Below are positions 23,709 through 24,633 of a DNA stretch of 24,633 nt, in pieces. The notes beneath the pieces were generated by a model that saw only the letters and a list, made by a program, of their open reading frames with translations, did not search any database and was not told where the DNA came from. The DNA comes from DASSUC01 sp035649895 (GTDB lineage: Bacteria; Actinomycetota; Actinomycetes; Mycobacteriales; Micromonosporaceae). The DNA is taken from positions 1 through 24,633 of the forward strand of contig DASRIS010000050.1 in assembly GCA_035649895.1 (NCBI GenBank), read 5' to 3'. The translations under genes and the position numbers were made by a program. The stretch's first letter is position 1. Each line of letters begins with the position of its first letter.

Positions 23709-23951
23709 TCAGTGCCGTTTCGACCATGCGGCTCGGCCACCACGGATCGCCTCGACAAGGGTTCGGCTGTACCCGCTGGCCTCGACGACAGTGCTGATCC
23801 GGGCTTCCGTCGCATGATGGGGGAGCAGCTGCTTGACGAGCTGAGCGATCTCGTCGCGTGCTTCGAGCATCTCGGCGGCCAGGCGGCGTTCGAGCTCGCC
23901 CAGCCGTCGCAGCTCGTCGAGCCGCTAGTCGTACGGCTGGGTCTCGGACAC
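23709..23951 (-). pseudogene. Small helix-turn-helix protein gene interrupted by an amber codon
   Basis: From GTG 23951 the minus strand reads MSETQPYD, then TAG (23927-23925), then RLDELRRLGELERRLAAEM and on through ARDEIAQLVKQLL, TEARISTVVEASGYSRTLVEAIRGGR to TGA at 23711-23709. The pattern of a charged helix followed by a C-terminal HTH with GYSRxxVEAIRxGR is common among ~80-aa actinobacterial DNA-binding proteins. A single CAG-to-TAG change would explain the break. Translation could restart at ATG 23870 (53 aa), keeping the HTH. No ribosome site is evident at either start. The family call rests on pattern recognition only. Confidence 0.5.
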
Positions 23952-24115
23952 GCGGCGGGACTAGGGCGGAGCCAATCGGCCAGGCAGTCGAGTTCTCCAT
24001 CCTGGGTGACTAACTGACCGCCAATCGATACGAAGAACAGCGGACGTCAGTGAGTTTTGGTGAACTTTCGTCGACGGTCAGCCGCTACCGTTCCACTGTG
24101 GAGATCGAGGGCTGG

Positions 24116-24259
24116 TCAGTCCAGCCGGCGGACGAGGACCAGCCGGGGCCGGGTCAGCAGCGTTGTCGCCACCACCGCGAGCGCCGGGGCGAACAACAGC
24201 GTGATGGCCGGCGGCAGCCATGGCACATGCCACTCCAGATCCTTGCGGAACGCGACCAT
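24116..24259 (-). pseudogene. C-terminal fragment of a membrane protein (possibly FtsX-like permease)
   Basis: On the minus strand a 47-residue frame starts MVAFRKDLEW and contains one clear membrane segment (WLPPAITLLFAPALAVVATTLL) with a basic tail TRPRLVLVRRLD. This looks like the last helix of an ABC-type permease. No upstream helices exist in any frame; 24260-24300 shows only a short possible continuation in another frame (LRMVGGIAPGG). A truncated remnant is likeliest; a small one-helix protein is possible. Confidence 0.35.
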
Positions 24260-24441
24260 CCCCCGCCGGGGGCGATGCCGCCGACCATGCGCAGCACACC
24301 CTCCTGCTTGCGTCACGACGGCCGCCCGCTCCAAGCGGCATGACCCCACCCTGAGAGAACTACGCGGGCCTGCACTAGATCGTCACGCGCCCGACCGGTA
24401 CCTCGTCGGTACGGGTGAGACCTCCGGAAAGGGACCGAACG

Positions 24442-24633
24442 ATGAGAGTACTGCTCGCCGGCGCCTCAGGTGCCATCGGTACACCACTCACACGCCAGCT
24501 CATCGCCGCCGGTCACCAGGTCGTCGGCATCACCCGCAGCCAGGCCAGCGCCGAGCGGCTGCGCACCGGCGGTGCGGAGGCCGTTGTCGCCGACGTGATG
24601 GACCGCGAGAACCTGCTCGCCGCCGTGCGCGAC
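24442..24633 (+). CDS. NAD(P)-dependent epimerase/dehydratase (extended SDR), 5' part
   Basis: From ATG 24442 the frame is open to the window edge (64 codons). MRVLLAGASGAIGTPLTRQL is a Rossmann start with the GxxGxxG dinucleotide motif. GHQVVGITRSQASAERLRTGGAEAVVADVMD is the second strand and helix of atypical/extended SDR proteins, with Thr-Arg after strand two suggesting NADP preference. GGAAAGGGA lies about 8 nt upstream as the ribosome site. The substrate cannot be known from this part. Confidence 0.88.
   Translation, partial: MRVLLAGASGAIGTPLTRQLIAAGHQVVGITRSQASAERLRTGGAEAVVADVMDRENLLAAVRD

Larger units (their letters stand above)
23467..24441. other. Gene-poor, decayed stretch
   Basis: About 975 bp with lower and more mixed base composition than the rest. 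It holds a small interrupted HTH frame (23709-23951), a membrane-tail fragment (24116-24259) and no other frame with convincing codon bias. 23467-23708, 23952-24115 and 24260-24441 show nothing I can name, except a short copy of the tRNA 3' end at 23491-23511. Confidence 0.6.

Noticed and set aside
24110..24343. Plus-strand gene starting near 24100 (VEIEGWSVQP...)
   Set aside because: It has no domain pattern and mixed codon use, and it overlaps the better-supported membrane-tail frame on the minus strand.
1..24633. CRISPR array
   Set aside because: The repeats found are short, contiguous tandem units inside genes or single pairs; none has unique spacers of regular length.
1..24633. Insertion sequence or transposase
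   Set aside because: No transposase-like frame and no terminal inverted repeats with target duplications were seen. The only long inverted repeat (19335-19379) fits a terminator.

Overview
The window looks like chromosomal DNA from a high-GC actinobacterium. GC content is very high throughout, GTG starts are frequent, genes are coupled by ATGA, GTGA or TGATG overlaps, several promoters appear leaderless, and there is a DUF222/13E12-type gene, a furA-katG pair and a WYL regulator. I cannot assign a genus from sequence alone. No plasmid, phage or CRISPR signature was seen.

Layout. (1) 1-379, minus strand: the 5' part of a DUF222 (13E12-repeat/HNH-type) gene running off the left edge, with a LexA-like box at its start. 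(2) 540-1739: a LacI-family regulator. It is followed by a hairpin, a promoter and a perfect CG-centred palindrome (1814-1831) that is the best candidate for its operator. (3) 1854-16753, plus strand: eleven tightly packed genes, almost certainly one operon. In order they are ROK sugar kinase, SIS-domain phosphosugar isomerase, GH38 alpha-mannosidase, a GH2 beta-mannosidase-like protein that seems to lack its catalytic barrel, a 709-aa protein of unrecognised family with glycosidase-like architecture, GH1 beta-glycosidase, DUF1537 acid-sugar kinase, FGGY sugar kinase, a YihT/LacD-type class I aldolase, a hydroxypyruvate-isomerase/OtnI-type TIM barrel and an Asp/Glu-racemase-like protein. (4) 16762-19217, minus strand: a WYL regulator and an acyltransferase-3 membrane protein. 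(5) 19464-22204, minus strand: katG and furA with a furA promoter. (6) 22359-24441: mostly decayed sequence, with a frameshifted secreted DUF11 gene, tRNA-Val(CAC), a small HTH gene carrying an in-frame amber codon, and a membrane-protein tail fragment. (7) 24442-end: start of an NAD(P)-binding epimerase/dehydratase gene.

How the genes may work together. None of the hydrolases shows a signal peptide, so imported mannosides or glucosides would be cut in the cytoplasm. The products could then be phosphorylated (ROK, FGGY, DUF1537), isomerised (SIS, Hyi-like) and cleaved by the class I aldolase. No transporter or sugar dehydrogenase is present in the window. The combination matches no standard mannose route that I know, and it is the best candidate here for an undescribed catabolic system.

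Two sequence-level oddities mark this locus. The LacI gene and at least four operon genes carry in-frame 12- or 15-bp tandem repeats. A 26-bp tandem repeat has also multiplied the start site of the TIM-barrel gene into a chain of overlapping stop/start codons.
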